Shown here piece after piece: positions 51,285-61,270 of a DNA stretch of 64,000 nt. The position numbers and the translations under genes were made by a program. The DNA is from Virgibacillus_N oceani_A. GTDB lineage: Bacteria > Bacillota > Bacilli > Bacillales > Amphibacillaceae. Position 1 is the stretch's first letter. Each line of letters starts with the position of its first letter. The notes under the pieces are model-generated. The model had not been told where the DNA came from and ran no database searches. It saw only the letters and a program-made list of their open reading frames with translations. Location: the NCBI GenBank assembly GCA_041521345.1, contig JBGOHB010000017.1; one strand, given 5' to 3'.

Positions 51285-52283
51285 TTAACTTATCGTAGCA
51301 CTTGTACCTTTAACAAAAATATTACGCTTGCCTCGTCCGGTATTGATCGTAACCACTCCCGGATAAGGCTCATCTAAAATGTCATACGTGAGACCTCCGA
51401 ACGCCGCCGGAGTTAATGACCAATCAGAATTCTTTTTAACCGGCTGGACGTTTAACTTATACGTTCTCCAGGTATTGGCCGTAGATGGTAAATGTACCTG
51501 CTTTTTGCCGCTTGAACTAACCTCCCTTAACTTTTTAATCGTAGCAGGTCCCGGCCTACCATAAAAATTACCGCTTGGAGAGCTTAATTCATGTGTACGC
51601 TGGAAAGCCTTTGTGGCTGTTAGTGTCTCACCTCCAAAATGACCATCAGCACCAAAACGTGGCAGGTTATGGCCAGCATTAATTAATCTTTGCTGATATT
51701 GTTTAACAGTTAATCCAGCATCACTAATTGCTTTTGTAGCATCAGCATACTTTTGCGAGTTACTCATATTGTTCCAGGAAGATGTGCTGCTGCTGGATCC
51801 TGAAGAACTGCCGCCTGACGATCCGCTCAGTTTATTTCGAACCGCATTCATACTTATTCCTGGGCAGGTATTTGTAGAGTGTTTATACCTTGATGTGTCA
51901 GCAAATTCATTGTGGCCAAGCACATCACTTACTTTTAAATTAAACCTTTCCATTGCAGCCTTTGCACGTTCTTCAAAAGCTTTTTCCTGCTTTGAAGTAA
52001 AATTACTATTACCTACCACACAAATATGGTACGTGCCTGTATTATGATCGCCCACGCCGTTTGTAATTACGTTATCAGCATATGCTTTTTGGACAGTTCC
52101 ATCACGCAGAATAACCTCATGATAACCGGATGTAGACCATCCTAGTGTATTGGTGTGGTAGCTTGCAAACGACTCTGCATTACCGCTGTTTGTTGCGCTG
52201 TGGTGCCTTGCTATTTTAGTTATTTGCGATACGTTGCGTTTGCTGGAACCACCTGGCATTTTATTTCTGACATCTTGTACCAT
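51285..52283 (-). CDS. phage endolysin, N-acetylmuramoyl-L-alanine amidase
   Basis: The 332-residue protein has an amidase_2/PGRP domain (residues about 20-155) with the zinc ligands in IARHHSAT and GHNEFADTSRYKHSTNTCPG. A Ser/Gly linker follows, then a peptidoglycan-binding-like region (KYADATKAISDAGLTVKQYQ, then HFGGETLTATKAFQR) and a C-terminal wall-binding part. It cleaves the glycan-peptide bond for host lysis. It overlaps the holin stop by 1 base (TAATG). Confidence 0.92.
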   Translation of the reverse strand: MVQDVRNKMPGGSSKRNVSQITKIARHHSATNSGNAESFASYHTNTLGWSTSGYHEVILRDGTVQKAYADNVITNGVGDHNTGTYHICVVGNSNFTSKQEKAFEERAKAAMERFNLKVSDVLGHNEFADTSRYKHSTNTCPGISMNAVRNKLSGSSGGSSSGSSSSTSSWNNMSNSQKYADATKAISDAGLTVKQYQQRLINAGHNLPRFGADGHFGGETLTATKAFQRTHELSSPSGNFYGRPGPATIKKLREVSSSGKKQVHLPSTANTWRTYKLNVQPVKKNSDWSLTPAAFGGLTYDILDEPYPGVVTINTGRGKRNIFVKGTSATIS

Positions 52284-52564
52284 TATTTATCCTCCTTCTT
52301 AGGTTTTTGATAAGATAAAGCTTGACGGCTGTCTGACCACCCTGAAACAGTCGGATCAGTCAATGAGTTATAGACACTGACGATCACAAGCACCAACACG
52401 TAAGGATTGCTTACAGCTTCAAACAATACATTTCCAACCATGCCCCAATTTGTTAAATCCTCCACCGTGATACCCATATAAGCTAAAATGGGCACAAAAA
52501 TAGCCAGCACCAGCTGACTTATAAACACGGGATTGCTAAATCTTACTTTCCAGTTAATTTTCAT
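52283..52564 (-). CDS. phage holin (phi-LC3/Phage_holin_1 family)
   Basis: The 93-residue protein begins MKINWKVRFSNPVFISQLVL, has two membrane helices (about 14-30 and 53-67) and ends with the family segment DPTVSGWSDSRQALSY. It makes the pore that lets the endolysin reach the wall. Confidence 0.9.
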   Translation of the reverse strand: MKINWKVRFSNPVFISQLVLAIFVPILAYMGITVEDLTNWGMVGNVLFEAVSNPYVLVLVIVSVYNSLTDPTVSGWSDSRQALSYQKPKKEDK

Positions 52565-52576
52565 ATTTCATCCCTC

Positions 52577-52867
52577 CTAAAATATATTAGCAATGGCAAT
52601 ACCGACAATGCCGGCAACCACTGCAGTAATTAAAGCTGTAATAAAAGCACCTGTGATCTTACGCCTTATCCAATTTGTATCGTCTTGTATCGCTCGCAAG
52701 GTGTCTTGCAGGGATATGATTTTTCCGTCCTGCTTGACGTCGTTTAATTTCAAGTTATCGACATCTGTCTTCAACTGGGATTGACCCTGCTTAAGATCGT
52801 TTATGTCCTGCTGCACTTTCTCCTTCCAGACATCCACAGTGTCCACATCCTCTTTTTGATTTGGCAT
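52577..52867 (-). CDS. XhlA-like membrane protein
   Basis: The 96-residue protein has a soluble coiled coil (VWKEKVQQDINDLKQGQSQL) and a C-terminal helix (TALITAVVAGIVGIAIANIF). XhlA-type proteins assist lysis next to holin and amidase. It is the first gene of the lysis cassette. Confidence 0.88.
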   Translation of the reverse strand: MPNQKEDVDTVDVWKEKVQQDINDLKQGQSQLKTDVDNLKLNDVKQDGKIISLQDTLRAIQDDTNWIRRKITGAFITALITAVVAGIVGIAIANIF

Positions 52868-52892
52868 AGCGACCCCCTACATTTCTGACATT

Positions 52893-52955
52893 AAAAAAGG
52901 AAGCCTGTAAGCTTCCTGTATTTCCCCATATAAAAAAGCATCTCGTGTGAGATGC
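52893..52955 (-). terminator. two successive intrinsic terminators upstream of the lysis cassette
   Basis: GGAAGCTTACAGGCTTCC with TTTTTT (52895-52916) and GCATCTCACACGAGATGC with TTTTTT (52933-52955) both act on the minus strand between tail spike and xhlA. Confidence 0.8.
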
Positions 52956-53078
52956 CTACAAATAACGTTTGTGATGGTTTATTTTTTTAATTAACTTGTT
53001 TCTCATGCTAATATCAATGCAATCTTTATATAGTGCATTTAGATAAGAAATTCTGCACTTGCGAAACAACCTAACCAT
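52956..53078 (-). CDS. small phage protein (40 aa)
   Basis: GAGGGGAAG precedes ATG 53078. The product is basic and cysteine-containing: MVRLFRKCRISYLNALYKDC, then MRNKLIKKINHHKRYL. It is not recognised. Its stop adjoins the terminator pair. Confidence 0.5.
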   Translation of the reverse strand: MVRLFRKCRISYLNALYKDCIDISMRNKLIKKINHHKRYL

Positions 53079-53253
53079 TGACTTCCCCTCATTTAAACTT
53101 TTTCAATATTATATCATATAAAAGGACATCAACATCCGTCTTTTACATATTTATTTACAACAATATAACAAATAAGTTAAAAACATATTTCAAACCTCTC
53201 TTTTAAATGGTATAATCTTCCTAGATTTATTATTTAGAAGGGAAAAGAAACTA

Positions 53254-54324
53254 ATGATATTACTGTACTTAGCCACATTTATTATAATTGTGTTTACCGC
53301 TGCCTTTAAACAAAACACGATTATAAACAATAAATACAACAATAATGCGTTATTATTTTTCTTATTTATATTATTTTCTGTCTCCATATACCACTTAGAA
53401 ATACAAGCGACCCCTGACCTTAGTAATTACTTTAATAGGTTCTGGCGGTTAGAAGGGATTCAATTTACAGAACTTAATTTTAATTTTGGAGAAGAACCTT
53501 TGTTTGATTTATTGCAATGGCTTATCGTAAACACTACCGGTTCTTTCAATTTTTTCTTAGTTACTGCATGGCTAATTATCTTTTTAAATATAACTTTCTC
53601 TGTTAAAAGGATGTTCCCGGCTAATTATATCTTGTTCGTCTTATTCTCTTTTTCATGCTATTTTATATTTTTTTCCTATATCCTTAACACAATGAGACAA
53701 GGATTAGCCATCAGTTTTATTATTTTAGCAATTTCGTTGCTAATCACAAATAGAGATAAAATGCTGTTTTATCTGTCCATAGTAGCTGCCCCTTTGTTTC
53801 ACATTTCTGCTTTACCAATTTCTGTTGTACTCTTAATCACAAGATTTTTTGATGTGAAACTAAAGTATATATTAACAGCTTGGGTAGGTGCAATTTTTCT
53901 TTTTGTGACTAATTTAAATTCATTATTGTTTTCAAGATTCAATCACACTTTAATGGATTCTTACACCTCAGAAGGTGTATTATCAAGCTATTCTTCAACA
54001 AATAGATTGGATTTTCTTTTGTTCAGCGTTTTTTTCGGTGTGCTTTTTTTGCTGGCTTCTAAATTCTTTTTCAATCACCAAAATAAAGAGTACAGCGAAT
54101 TAATAAAATATTACTTGATTCTGAACACCTACTTTCTCTGCCTTGGTTTCATCGGTTTTAGCGATAGGGTTGCCTCTTTCTCGTGGATGCTAATACCTAT
54201 ACTTATTTGGAAAGTAGTTCCAGAAACCACAAACGCGAGACTAAAATCTCTTGTCATAATCACTTCATTTTTGATTAGTTCTTTTTTGATAGGAAGTATG
54301 GACATTATCTTAGGGGCTTTATAG
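53254..54324 (+). CDS. EpsG-family polysaccharide polymerase, prophage moron
   Basis: The 356-residue protein has about ten membrane helices. The family motif is NTMRQGLAISFIILAI (near 146-163), and HISALPISVVLL follows. EpsG-like proteins polymerise or assemble exopolysaccharide. It is on the strand opposite to the late genes, has its own TTCAAA-16 bp-TATAAT (about 53192-53213), and meets the tail spike gene tail-to-tail. This is the usual form of a lysogenic conversion gene that changes the host surface; the role is inferred. Confidence 0.8.
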   Translation: MILLYLATFIIIVFTAAFKQNTIINNKYNNNALLFFLFILFSVSIYHLEIQATPDLSNYFNRFWRLEGIQFTELNFNFGEEPLFDLLQWLIVNTTGSFNFFLVTAWLIIFLNITFSVKRMFPANYILFVLFSFSCYFIFFSYILNTMRQGLAISFIILAISLLITNRDKMLFYLSIVAAPLFHISALPISVVLLITRFFDVKLKYILTAWVGAIFLFVTNLNSLLFSRFNHTLMDSYTSEGVLSSYSSTNRLDFLLFSVFFGVLFLLASKFFFNHQNKEYSELIKYYLILNTYFLCLGFIGFSDRVASFSWMLIPILIWKVVPETTNARLKSLVIITSFLISSFLIGSMDIILGAL

Positions 54325-54341
54325 CCTCTAAGCACACCTTT

Positions 54342-56462
54342 TTATCTATAATATTCACTATCAACATAGTATTCCCGTAAGAATAATAATCCATTGTAAC
54401 CACCGCCTGAACGGGATATAACATTCCCTTGTCCGATTAAAGTTAAGTCCTCTACTATATCAGTTGGAGAGGGTACACCGTCGAACTCACTATTATAAAT
54501 TTTCATTGGATTACCACCCCTAAAAGGACCGTTTATAAGGGAGTTTCTGAACGTTACAACGCCGGCATCTTTATTCATTTCTCCTTGACTTTCAAACCTA
54601 ATAATGTGTGATCCTATTATCTTCCCGCTATCGACAAGGGTAGGGTGCATAATAATATCTACACCCGTGCAATTAATGACTTCAAAACTTATTGAGTCTT
54701 CTTCACTTTCCAACTCCGTTTCATCTAAACCGTATAAAAGTACATTTTCAATACTTTCAAGCTGCAAGTTTAGTTTATCGGTATAACTATCTCTTTTAGA
54801 TAGAAAAGTAGTGACATTAATTGTCGCATTATCTACACTTTTTACATTTTTTATTAAAACGTTTTTGAATCGTTCCATCGGAATGCTTGGAACCGGATAA
54901 GCGTTTCGTATTACGTGAATAGGCTGTCCAGCACTATCCATTTTGATGTTATCAATTAATACACTTTCCGGACTGCTAATTACTTCTTCCCAATCAAAAC
55001 CGTCCTGGATATGTCTATATATAATGTCAAATCTATTAAAACCTGACGTTAAATAAGCTTCGACATTCTTTATTACCACGACCCCTCGTAAAGACGGTGT
55101 GTCGTGTCTTATAGATAGAATTGCCGATCCAGTGTAGGATTTTATATTATCGATTTTTATATCTTTTCCAGCGAATTGAATTAATCCGATTACCGTTAGA
55201 TTTTTAATTATATAATTATTACCCCAATGCGAATCAATGTCCGAATAAATGCCACCGTCAATAATGACGTTTTTAGCATGTCTGCCAGTAATAGCATGCC
55301 TACAATCGGTTATTTCACAATTGTTAAACCTAATATTACAAGACCTACCAACACTAATTCCGTAGCCGAGATCATCGGGATTTGCCCCGCTTCCTTTGAC
55401 GTTTTCAAAAAAAACATTTGCAGCATCGACAGTTCTAATCATTGTTGCTATACCTAGATTTGTTTTGTTGATAATATTAATATCTCTTAATAAAACATCA
55501 CTTCTATTAATAAGCATAGCCCGTCTGTCTGCTTTCTCTTCACCATTATAAATAAAATTAAAACCTTCTATTGTCAGTACATGATCTTCTTTTTCTATAA
55601 AATAGCACTCAAAAATTCCACTTTTATCTGAATAAGTGGTGTCAAGCGGAGGGTAAATCCCTCCCTCATTATCAATTAAGACAGATGCTTCAGCCTTTTG
55701 ATATTCCGGATTAGTTGGATTATTTCTTTTAATAAGTCTTTCGTTGGATCGAATAATCCATGTCGCTCCGCGTTCAGCAGGTAAACCTTCTACCTTTGTG
55801 CTACCTTCGTATAGCCCGGTCAAGCTATCAGCATCAATATCAACTTTCGGTTTATTTGACATAAACTCAAAAGCATATCCATTATCATTCGTGTTTAAAA
55901 TAATATTTCCCGAGCAAGTTATAGAGGTATAGCACTTTACTGTTCCGTTTATTTTATAATCATAATTTGGCATATATAGTGATAAGCCGTTGTCTCGCGC
56001 ATAGTCTGATATAGTTTGTAGTGCGTTCGTGTCATCGGTCACGCCGTCTGCTGCAGGTTGGGATAATGGCACTGGTGGTTGCATCACATTAATACTTCTT
56101 TCGTTTAAGTTAGTTTCTGCTTGCATCAACTGCGAAGTAACATCATCTTTAAATCCAGTCCATTCCGGCTGCAAATTCCTTATTGTTTCATCCAACCTCT
56201 GTTCAAAATTCTCATTAATTAAACTGCTGTCAAAGGCTTCATCAAGTAAATTTTGAGTAATTTCATATGCAGCTTCAGCGCTTATTTTAGCTTCCCTGGA
56301 AACAATGCTTGATATTTCTTCTGCTCTTGCCATTGCCTCCCGGGTAGCTATGCCATGCTGCTTTTCACGTACTTGTTTTGTATAATTTGCAACTCTGGGA
56401 TCTATCTTGCTTTTATCATATTCAGGATTTGTTGGGGTTATCGGACTCGGATCCCTGTACAT
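54342..56462 (-). CDS. phage tail spike/fibre with parallel beta-helix
   Basis: The 706-residue protein has an N-terminal coiled region (about 20-120), then a pectate-lyase-like segment that opens with PAADGVTDDTNALQTISDYA and YMPNYDYKING and continues as repeated short strands (about 150-640). Such spikes bind or degrade surface polysaccharide. ATG 56462 follows AAGGAG. It is encoded next to an EpsG-type gene on the other strand. Confidence 0.85.
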   Translation of the reverse strand: MYRDPSPITPTNPEYDKSKIDPRVANYTKQVREKQHGIATREAMARAEEISSIVSREAKISAEAAYEITQNLLDEAFDSSLINENFEQRLDETIRNLQPEWTGFKDDVTSQLMQAETNLNERSINVMQPPVPLSQPAADGVTDDTNALQTISDYARDNGLSLYMPNYDYKINGTVKCYTSITCSGNIILNTNDNGYAFEFMSNKPKVDIDADSLTGLYEGSTKVEGLPAERGATWIIRSNERLIKRNNPTNPEYQKAEASVLIDNEGGIYPPLDTTYSDKSGIFECYFIEKEDHVLTIEGFNFIYNGEEKADRRAMLINRSDVLLRDINIINKTNLGIATMIRTVDAANVFFENVKGSGANPDDLGYGISVGRSCNIRFNNCEITDCRHAITGRHAKNVIIDGGIYSDIDSHWGNNYIIKNLTVIGLIQFAGKDIKIDNIKSYTGSAILSIRHDTPSLRGVVVIKNVEAYLTSGFNRFDIIYRHIQDGFDWEEVISSPESVLIDNIKMDSAGQPIHVIRNAYPVPSIPMERFKNVLIKNVKSVDNATINVTTFLSKRDSYTDKLNLQLESIENVLLYGLDETELESEEDSISFEVINCTGVDIIMHPTLVDSGKIIGSHIIRFESQGEMNKDAGVVTFRNSLINGPFRGGNPMKIYNSEFDGVPSPTDIVEDLTLIGQGNVISRSGGGYNGLLFLREYYVDSEYYR

Positions 56463-56562
56463 TAATACCACTCCTTGCTGTCCATTTTTCTTTCAGTATT
56501 TGCGCTCGTTTGCGTAATCCTGCCGACTGTTCAACTAATAACCTAGCCCTCGTTTCCTTCAT
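56422..56562 (-). CDS. small phage tail-region protein (46 aa)
   Basis: ATG 56562 lies inside the end of the upstream tail gene, and GGAGGCG is 9 bases upstream. It encodes MKETRARLLVEQSAGLRKRA, then QILKEKWTARSG. It overlaps the tail spike start by 41 bases. It has no recognised family; it resembles XkdX-position proteins. Confidence 0.5.
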   Translation of the reverse strand: MKETRARLLVEQSAGLRKRAQILKEKWTARSGINVQGSESDNPNKS

Positions 56563-58081
56563 TTTCCAACGCCTCCACACGGCTTTTTAGATCGTCAAGA
56601 TTAATAGTATCCGTGATTGTGATTAAGCCTAGTTTAGCCTTTAAATCATCTAAATTAATGCTGTTTGTAAGTGCGATTAGATTTAATTTTGTCTTGTCCG
56701 CAGCGCTCATAAGTCCGTCTTCTGACTCCGTAGCTGGGTCATAGTCCGGTATGGCATCTACGGCATCTATTAAATCGCTGACAGCGCTGTTTAAATTGTT
56801 GATTGATTCTTCCAGCGCAGGGATGTCTGCATCTCCAATATTTTCATTAATTTCCTCTAAAATATCGTCCACGTTGTCCATTTCCTGCCGGATCGTTGCC
56901 ATCCGTTCTGATTGCCTACTGACAATTTGTTCTAAATCATTTACTTTACGAGCAGACCGGTTGGCATCACGCTGATATTCATTTAAAGTTTTAAATTTGT
57001 CACCGATTTTTAAAGATGCATCTTGCGGGCTGTTTATATTTGTTGTTTTTCCAATAATCCTGAGACTTTCGTCTATCCCCATCACAGGATTATTGACAGG
57101 GTGACTGTTGCCAACGCCGAAATAATCAATGTCAAGACCAATTAAAAACAAGTCAAGTGCGGTTATTTCGTATTGAGCGTGTATTACTTTTTGTTCATCT
57201 AGCCAGTTTTGCCCGGCATTATAAAGCCTGTCTGGCAGCGTTATATCGTTCCAAGTGACCGATCCGCCTTGTATGCCGAACTCTGAGATTAAATCCGGTC
57301 TGTCGATATAAGGAATGCCGTTGTTCACTTCCTTGATTGTCAGCCTAGCCTCTGATGCATCTGTCGCTTCTTCATCTTCTGATTCGATCCGTTCTCCCAA
57401 CGGTGTTAATCTGGTTATTATTTCAGTAGGATCAACGCTCCAAGTCATGCTTTTAAGATTCTTTGCTATTCTGATTTCTGTCGAGCTGTCACCGCCGATG
57501 CGCTCCAAGACATCCAAATAACGGATGCCGTTTTCTTTTCTTATTTGCAGTTCTCCGCCAACGCGATCAAGTATTTTGTCCTCTATTTCCTCAAAGGTAT
57601 CTGATTCAGCAGATAGATAGACATACAAATTGTCTGTAGAAGTGGTTACTTCCATCACACCCGGTTCAAATCGTTTATAATCTTCAACCTGTTGATTGTG
57701 GTAATCGAGAATTGTTTCAAATAATTCTTGCGGCGTTCCTCTAAACTCCATATGCCGCTGTTGCGAGTCATGCAGATATCCTAGTTCCCCCTCACACTCA
57801 TATTCGTAAGTGTGCAGCCCATCGTTTCCCATTTTAGAAGTAGGGCTTAACACACGCCCTTCAAATTCGTATACGCCTGTCTTGGTGTTAAGCACATTTA
57901 CAAGCGTTTTGAGTGGCTTTAAATTGCCATGCGCAGGGTTATTCTGAAAAAAAGATATATTAAAAGAGTCAATCTTATTAATCTCTTTCTTAATTGACCC
58001 TGTTTCTAACTTCAAATTATTTACATTTGGATTGTGGATTTCTATTTCGTTATCGCCATTTATTATTGTTACCTGGTACAT
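56543..58081 (-). CDS. phage tail endopeptidase-like (Tal/prophage endopeptidase tail)
   Basis: The 512-residue tail-tip protein has an N-terminal Prophage_tail domain (KTLVNVLNTKTGVYEFEGRV then LSP, GYLHDSQQRHMEFRGTPQEL; about 60-370). A coiled coil follows with D-Y-D-P-A-T-E-S-E-D-G-L-M-S-A-A-D-K-T-K. The peptidase itself is often C-terminal and is not evident here. The start overlaps the Dit stop (TGATG). Confidence 0.85.
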   Translation of the reverse strand: MYQVTIINGDNEIEIHNPNVNNLKLETGSIKKEINKIDSFNISFFQNNPAHGNLKPLKTLVNVLNTKTGVYEFEGRVLSPTSKMGNDGLHTYEYECEGELGYLHDSQQRHMEFRGTPQELFETILDYHNQQVEDYKRFEPGVMEVTTSTDNLYVYLSAESDTFEEIEDKILDRVGGELQIRKENGIRYLDVLERIGGDSSTEIRIAKNLKSMTWSVDPTEIITRLTPLGERIESEDEEATDASEARLTIKEVNNGIPYIDRPDLISEFGIQGGSVTWNDITLPDRLYNAGQNWLDEQKVIHAQYEITALDLFLIGLDIDYFGVGNSHPVNNPVMGIDESLRIIGKTTNINSPQDASLKIGDKFKTLNEYQRDANRSARKVNDLEQIVSRQSERMATIRQEMDNVDDILEEINENIGDADIPALEESINNLNSAVSDLIDAVDAIPDYDPATESEDGLMSAADKTKLNLIALTNSINLDDLKAKLGLITITDTINLDDLKSRVEALENEGNEG

Positions 58082-58782
58082 CAAATCAGCTCCTTATAGA
58101 ACTCAAATGATATGGAGCCGTTACCTTCAATTACTAAGTCATTTTCGCCCGGATTTAAGACAAAATCCCTGCTTTGACTTTCGCCAGACGGCACATTAAA
58201 TGTCCTATTGCCTATCCTTAAAGTCATGCTGTTAGATGCTGTTATCTTAGGTGTCAAAGATGGTTTACCGACATTGTACAAAGTCACTTCAAGAGTGCCA
58301 TTTACATTAAATTCAACCGGCTGTAACACATCTAGTTCAAAATTTATTTTATCCCAAATGTCGTGACCTTCTTTTAACTCGGAAATCATAAAGGGATAAG
58401 CGGTAAAATTTGCTGTTAGCACTCCTGTTTGCCAGTCCTCCGCAAATGACTGTCCTTCTACCTCTGCTAAAAAGTAATAGCCGGGTATGGCATCATCGTA
58501 GAGCCTTTTCTTCCCACTTCCAGACATAAGCCAATTGACTATTTTAGTCTTTTTTATGCTCATCCTGTCTTTTGTGGTATCCCAAATATTAAACAAATAA
58601 GTTAGTGGTCTCGGATCGTATGCCTGTGATCCGTATAATTCCGAAAAATCGTATTCCTCGTTGGAAAAGGGTACTGCTACTTTTATTTTTTTCTTTTCCG
58701 GTATTCCAATTTCCTTACCGGGAGCCATCATAATCCCAAAATCCCGGTATGAGTGTTTGCCGTCAAACGTTATACCATGCAT
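58081..58782 (-). CDS. distal tail protein (Dit)
   Basis: The 233-residue protein has the Sipho_tail fold: GITFDGKHSYRDFGIMMAPG at the start and a C-terminal beta-sandwich (SFEFYKELI). Dit hexamers form the hub at the tail tip. It begins at the base after the tape measure stop. Confidence 0.9.
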   Translation of the reverse strand: MHGITFDGKHSYRDFGIMMAPGKEIGIPEKKKIKVAVPFSNEEYDFSELYGSQAYDPRPLTYLFNIWDTTKDRMSIKKTKIVNWLMSGSGKKRLYDDAIPGYYFLAEVEGQSFAEDWQTGVLTANFTAYPFMISELKEGHDIWDKINFELDVLQPVEFNVNGTLEVTLYNVGKPSLTPKITASNSMTLRIGNRTFNVPSGESQSRDFVLNPGENDLVIEGNGSISFEFYKELI

Positions 58783-60936
58783 TTACGTAGCCAGCCCCCT
58801 TTCCAGTCTTCTTACTCTGATCCCGCCTTCTTCGTCGGTGTAATCGCCTGTAACCGATGCAAACGTCTTGCCGTCCACCTGCATTACTTGACCATCCTTG
58901 ACCGCTTCTATTAGTTCAGACATAAGTGATTCTAGCCTGTCAGATGTGCTTGCTTGAGCCTGTGGCGTATTGCCTGCCCCTGCCCTCGCATTGCCGTTTG
59001 GCAGCGCCAGCAGATGTGACATTTTCTTTTGCACTTCGCCCTCGGACGCTTCTATAGAGTGCGATATCGGACCATCGAAATTCAACTTATCAATGTCTTT
59101 TAACGGTCCTTCTTTTGCCGGGGAAAACGGTAGAAAGTCCCTTACTTTATCCACCACTCCACTTATGGCATCGGTCACTTTGCTTACCGCGCCTTTAATC
59201 CCGTCAGCTATACTTGTCACGATGTTTTTCCCAGCTTGCAGAAAACGACTGCCAAGCCCCATCACAAATGAGACCATATTATTAAATGTGCTACGAATAT
59301 TAGAAAAGATATTAGATACATTAGACCGTATGCCCGATACCATATTGCGGAAAAATCCAAGTACAGAACTTACAATGTTTGACACTATATTTGTGATTGT
59401 AGACATGATGTTAGAAAATATGCTTCTTATATTTCCGCCTAAACTTCTGAATAAATTCATTCCAGCTGATGCAAAGTTTTTTATTAAAGCTAATCCTCTT
59501 CCAATCAGTGTTAAATTAATCAGATTCCATACAAATTCTAGCGCGCCGGAAAGTAGCTGTTTTATACCTTCCCAGAGGCCTTCCCAATCGCCAGTAAAGA
59601 GCGAGGAGAAAGTCTTTATTAAACCCATAATTACGTTCAGCGCTCCGTTAAAAATGCCCTGTATAACGCCCCACACCATTTCTACAATGAATTGTATTGC
59701 CGGCATGACCGTTTCAATTATCGACTGGATAAACGAAAAGGCGTTTTGTACGGCTTCCATAATTTGCGCGCCGTTTTCTTGCCAAAATTCCTGCAATTGA
59801 GTGAGTTTTTCTTGCACAAATGGGACGACATTAGCAATCACTTGTTCTATTATTTCGCGAACCGCTGTGAAAATAGTTTGCACCGTTTCCCAAATACTCA
59901 TAAAAACTGTCATGAAATTTTCTACCAAAGCCTGCCCGCGTTCCTGCCATAATTCGAGTAAAAACTGCCATGTTTCTTGTAAAAATTCGACAACGTTCGT
60001 AAATACTTCCTGTATCTTCTGCCATATTCCCGTGAAGGTTTGTTGGTTGCTTTCAAAAAACGTGGAAAGCCACCCTATGGCCGTTTGTATCCAGCCTGTC
60101 AACGTCGAAAATACGCTACTCACCACATCAAAAACAGTGCTAAATACCCCTTGTATCATGGGCATATTATCTATAATCCAGTCCATCATCGTTTGAAAGG
60201 CTGGCATTAATTGCGATAATATTTGTTGGCTAAAAGTAGTAAATGAGCGTTTCAAATCATCCCAAGTATCTTGAAATTTTTCGGATTGTCGCAGCGTGTC
60301 CTCGCCGATGACTATTCCCAGTTCCTCCGCCTTTTTTTGTGCATCTTCCATAGACAGCGCGCCGTCTTGTAAAGCAGGAAGCAAATCGCGCGCCGTACGC
60401 TGTCCGAATATCTCTGTAGCCATATTTACCTGATCTTGTTCGCTTTCCAGTTCAGACAGGCGCTTTATAGTATCTGCAAAGGCTTCTTCCGTGTTCATTG
60501 TGCCGTCGCGCACATCGTCCATATTTACGCCTAATTCTTTTAGCGCATCGTTGTATTTTTCGTTGCCGTTTACAGCTTGTCCTAGACGTTGGTTAAATCG
60601 GCCTACGATCTTTTCCATGTTTTCATGTGACATACCGTTTTGCGATGCCCAATAGTCCATTTCTTGGTATGCATCTGTGGACACCCCAAGACGCGCAGAA
60701 CCTTTTGCTATATCGTCAAATGATGATGTTACCTTGTTAACCATTGCAAAGGCAGCAGTACCTGCGGCAGACATAGCACCGCCAATTATTAAGCCTGCTT
60801 TTCCTACCTTTTTAGCAGCACCGCCTATGCGTGAGCCTAGACCTTGCGCTTTGCTGTCTACGTTGTCAAGGCTTTTTTCGGCTTCTTTACCACCTTTTAA
60901 GTCGATCTTTGCCGCTAGACTAAATAATTGAAGCAT
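58783..60936 (-). CDS. phage tail tape measure protein
   Basis: The 717-residue protein has an N-terminal TP901-type domain (about 20-280, with YWASQNGMSHENMEKIVGRF), several hydrophobic amphipathic helices (about 330-560), and the C-terminal DFLPFSPAKEGPLKDIDKL motif. At about 1.5 angstrom per residue, the tail would be near 105-110 nm. AGGGAGG precedes the ATG. Confidence 0.93.
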   Translation of the reverse strand: MLQLFSLAAKIDLKGGKEAEKSLDNVDSKAQGLGSRIGGAAKKVGKAGLIIGGAMSAAGTAAFAMVNKVTSSFDDIAKGSARLGVSTDAYQEMDYWASQNGMSHENMEKIVGRFNQRLGQAVNGNEKYNDALKELGVNMDDVRDGTMNTEEAFADTIKRLSELESEQDQVNMATEIFGQRTARDLLPALQDGALSMEDAQKKAEELGIVIGEDTLRQSEKFQDTWDDLKRSFTTFSQQILSQLMPAFQTMMDWIIDNMPMIQGVFSTVFDVVSSVFSTLTGWIQTAIGWLSTFFESNQQTFTGIWQKIQEVFTNVVEFLQETWQFLLELWQERGQALVENFMTVFMSIWETVQTIFTAVREIIEQVIANVVPFVQEKLTQLQEFWQENGAQIMEAVQNAFSFIQSIIETVMPAIQFIVEMVWGVIQGIFNGALNVIMGLIKTFSSLFTGDWEGLWEGIKQLLSGALEFVWNLINLTLIGRGLALIKNFASAGMNLFRSLGGNIRSIFSNIMSTITNIVSNIVSSVLGFFRNMVSGIRSNVSNIFSNIRSTFNNMVSFVMGLGSRFLQAGKNIVTSIADGIKGAVSKVTDAISGVVDKVRDFLPFSPAKEGPLKDIDKLNFDGPISHSIEASEGEVQKKMSHLLALPNGNARAGAGNTPQAQASTSDRLESLMSELIEAVKDGQVMQVDGKTFASVTGDYTDEEGGIRVRRLERGLAT

Positions 60937-60965
60937 TTACCCACCTCCCTATTTTGAGGCATTAA

Positions 60966-60990
60966 AAAACAAGCCTATTTCGGCTTGCTG
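60966..60990 (-). terminator. terminator overlapping the tail-chaperone stop
   Basis: AAGCCGAAATAGGCTTGTTTTTTAA (split here only for position: stem CAAGCC/GGCTTG, 60971-60988) lies between the chaperone stop and the tape measure gene. Confidence 0.7.
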
Positions 60991-61250
60991 ATTGACATTA
61001 ATATATTTAAAGAGTCATCCATTATTTTTTCGTCTGATTGCTCGTCCTCCTGTTTGGCAGGGGGCTTCTTATATTCCTCAAAAGAGATCATTGGATTTCC
61101 CGAAAATCTAGATAACAAGAAGTCTTGTAAATATAAATCCCAAATTTTTTCGTCCGTTTCTCGTTCTATAGCCTTTTCAATCAAATCAATGAACATATCG
61201 TCATCTACATCATTTGCGAATGACACACTGCCGTAACGCTTCAATATCAC
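60975..61250 (-). CDS. tail assembly chaperone T part, expressed by -1 frameshift
   Basis: The frame lies -1 to the upstream chaperone and is open back to its slippery site. Joined residues after the slip read FRTSLQISGINEIEVYDVIL and then KRYGSV. The T part is about 91-115 residues. It is probably made only as a fusion with the G part (211 residues in all), as in other siphophages, where it binds the tape measure. Confidence 0.82.
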   Translation of the reverse strand: MILKRYGSVSFANDVDDDMFIDLIEKAIERETDEKIWDLYLQDFLLSRFSGNPMISFEEYKKPPAKQEDEQSDEKIMDDSLNILMSISKPK

Positions 61251-61270
61251 GTCATAAACTTCTATTTCAT

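Noticed and set aside
58970..59800. 276-residue plus-strand frame inside the tape measure gene
   Set aside because: It is antisense to a well-supported tape measure protein and has no RBS or recognisable domain.
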